This document shows positions 14,326 to 14,931 of a stretch of DNA of 14,931 nt, in pieces. The stretch lies in NCBI GenBank assembly GCA_900772685.1, contig CAAGRP010000363.1, positions 1 through 14,931 on the forward strand. The letters are read 5' to 3'. Position 1 is the stretch's first letter. Every line of letters begins with the position of its first letter. The notes beneath the pieces were generated by a model that was not told where the DNA came from, made no database searches, and saw nothing but the letters and a program-made list of their open reading frames with translations. Source of the stretch: Lachnospiraceae bacterium (lineage in GTDB: Bacteria; Bacillota; Clostridia; Lachnospirales; Lachnospiraceae). The translations under genes were made by a program, and so were the position numbers.

Positions 14326-14931
14326 ATAAAACTGGATGTTAGGCTATTTGGAAGTCTGATAATTACAAAGACAGACGAAAACGGGAGAGAGAAGTTCCTT
14401 TGTGAAGAGGAATTTAATTCTCCTGCACTCGTCTGTCTTTTATCATATCTGCTTATTAATCACAGAAAGATGGTTTCCAGCAACGAGCTTGTAGAAGTTT
14501 TGTGGAGCGAAAAAGAAAGGGAGAATCCTTACGGGGCACTCAAGAACCAGATATACAGACTCAGGACCATCCTTAAAAAGCTCGGAGACGAAGACTATGT
14601 GATAACAGGTAAAAAAGCTTATTATATAAACCCAAAGATAGCGGTGGAGACGGATGTAGAGCTCTTTGACGGGTTCTATGTTAAGGGAAGAAGTGACGAT
14701 ACCGATATAAAGATACTGAATTACAGGCAGGGACTCAGACTTTATAAGGAAAACTTTCTTAAGAGACATGCCGCTTCATACTGGATAATATCTTCGAGTG
14801 TGCTTTATGAATCGAGATTTAAAAAGATGATATGGGAGCTGTGCCAGATCTTTGAGGATAGAGGCAACTACGAAAAGATGCAGCATGTGGCGATGAGAGG
14901 TATAAAGATAGACCCTCTCTGCGAGGAAAGC
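14323..14931 (+). CDS. SARP/BTAD-family transcriptional regulator (3' truncated by window edge)
   Basis: 203 codons are visible and the frame is open at the window end. The N terminus (MIKLDVRLFGSLIIT, then about residues 33-104) has the OmpR-type winged-helix pattern of AfsR/DnrI-like regulators: LFGS at the start, LLSYLLINHRKMVSSNELVEVLW, ALKNQIYRLRTILKK as recognition helix, and YVITGKKAYYINP as wing. The part after about 110 (DVELFDGFY, then helical pairs to the end) matches the start of a bacterial transcriptional activator (BTAD) domain of TPR-like helices. Such proteins usually activate nearby genes, sometimes through larger C-terminal modules, which are outside the window. Its neighbour is the pilus operon, whose promoter region holds a direct repeat of the type this class binds. 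The start at 14323 is set by homology; the ribosome binding site is weak. Confidence 0.85.
   Translation, partial: MIKLDVRLFGSLIITKTDENGREKFLCEEEFNSPALVCLLSYLLINHRKMVSSNELVEVLWSEKERENPYGALKNQIYRLRTILKKLGDEDYVITGKKAYYINPKIAVETDVELFDGFYVKGRSDDTDIKILNYRQGLRLYKENFLKRHAASYWIISSSVLYESRFKKMIWELCQIFEDRGNYEKMQHVAMRGIKIDPLCEES

Noticed and set aside
1..14931. CRISPR arrays, tRNA or rRNA genes, insertion sequences
   Set aside because: No regularly spaced repeats, no tRNA-like cloverleaf or rRNA sequence, and no transposase-like reading frame were noticed on either strand.

Overview
The window looks like chromosomal DNA of a low-to-mid GC Gram-positive anaerobe, most likely Clostridia and perhaps Lachnospiraceae. 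The evidence is strong GGAGG-type ribosome binding sites, Ile codons dominated by ATA and Arg codons by AGA/AGG, Clostridia-like aromatic enzymes, and LPXTG-like sorting signals with a sortase. The family-level placement is inference from style, not from a search.

Region 1 (1-442): the 3' end of an unrecognised gene with a Lys/Glu-rich tail, closed by a good intrinsic terminator. Its codon use differs from everything downstream.

Region 2 (469-8351): a compact eight-gene aromatic amino acid operon, pheA-aroB-aroC-aroE/aroK-aroQ-aroA-tyrA-aroF. It encodes all seven shikimate-pathway steps from DAHP synthase to chorismate synthase, with dehydrogenase and kinase fused, plus prephenate dehydratase and prephenate dehydrogenase. 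No chorismate mutase is visible. Most junctions overlap or are under 35 bases. The exception is a 123-base aroB-aroC gap holding a structured inverted-repeat element. A strong terminator follows aroF.

Region 3 (8463-14170): a leader and promoter region, then a five-gene pilus operon: von Willebrand A (VWA) tip adhesin, catalytically dead signal-peptidase homologue (SipA type), Spy0128/FctA-type backbone pilin, class B sortase, and small FctB-like basal pilin with a Pro-rich tail. The order matches the Streptococcus pyogenes FCT pilus locus (Cpa-SipA-FctA-SrtB-FctB), with a VWA adhesin in the Cpa position. Each pilin carries a different sorting motif, suggesting ordered tip, shaft and base assembly.

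Region 4 (14171-14931): a regulator gene, truncated by the window end, with an OmpR-type winged helix and the start of a BTAD domain (SARP-like). Regulators of this class bind direct repeats phased at 11 bp next to the -10. Exactly such a pair (ATGTGACC twice, 11 bp apart) lies in the pilus promoter region, so the regulator probably controls the pilus. A long inverted repeat spans the regulator's own leader and covers its start codon.
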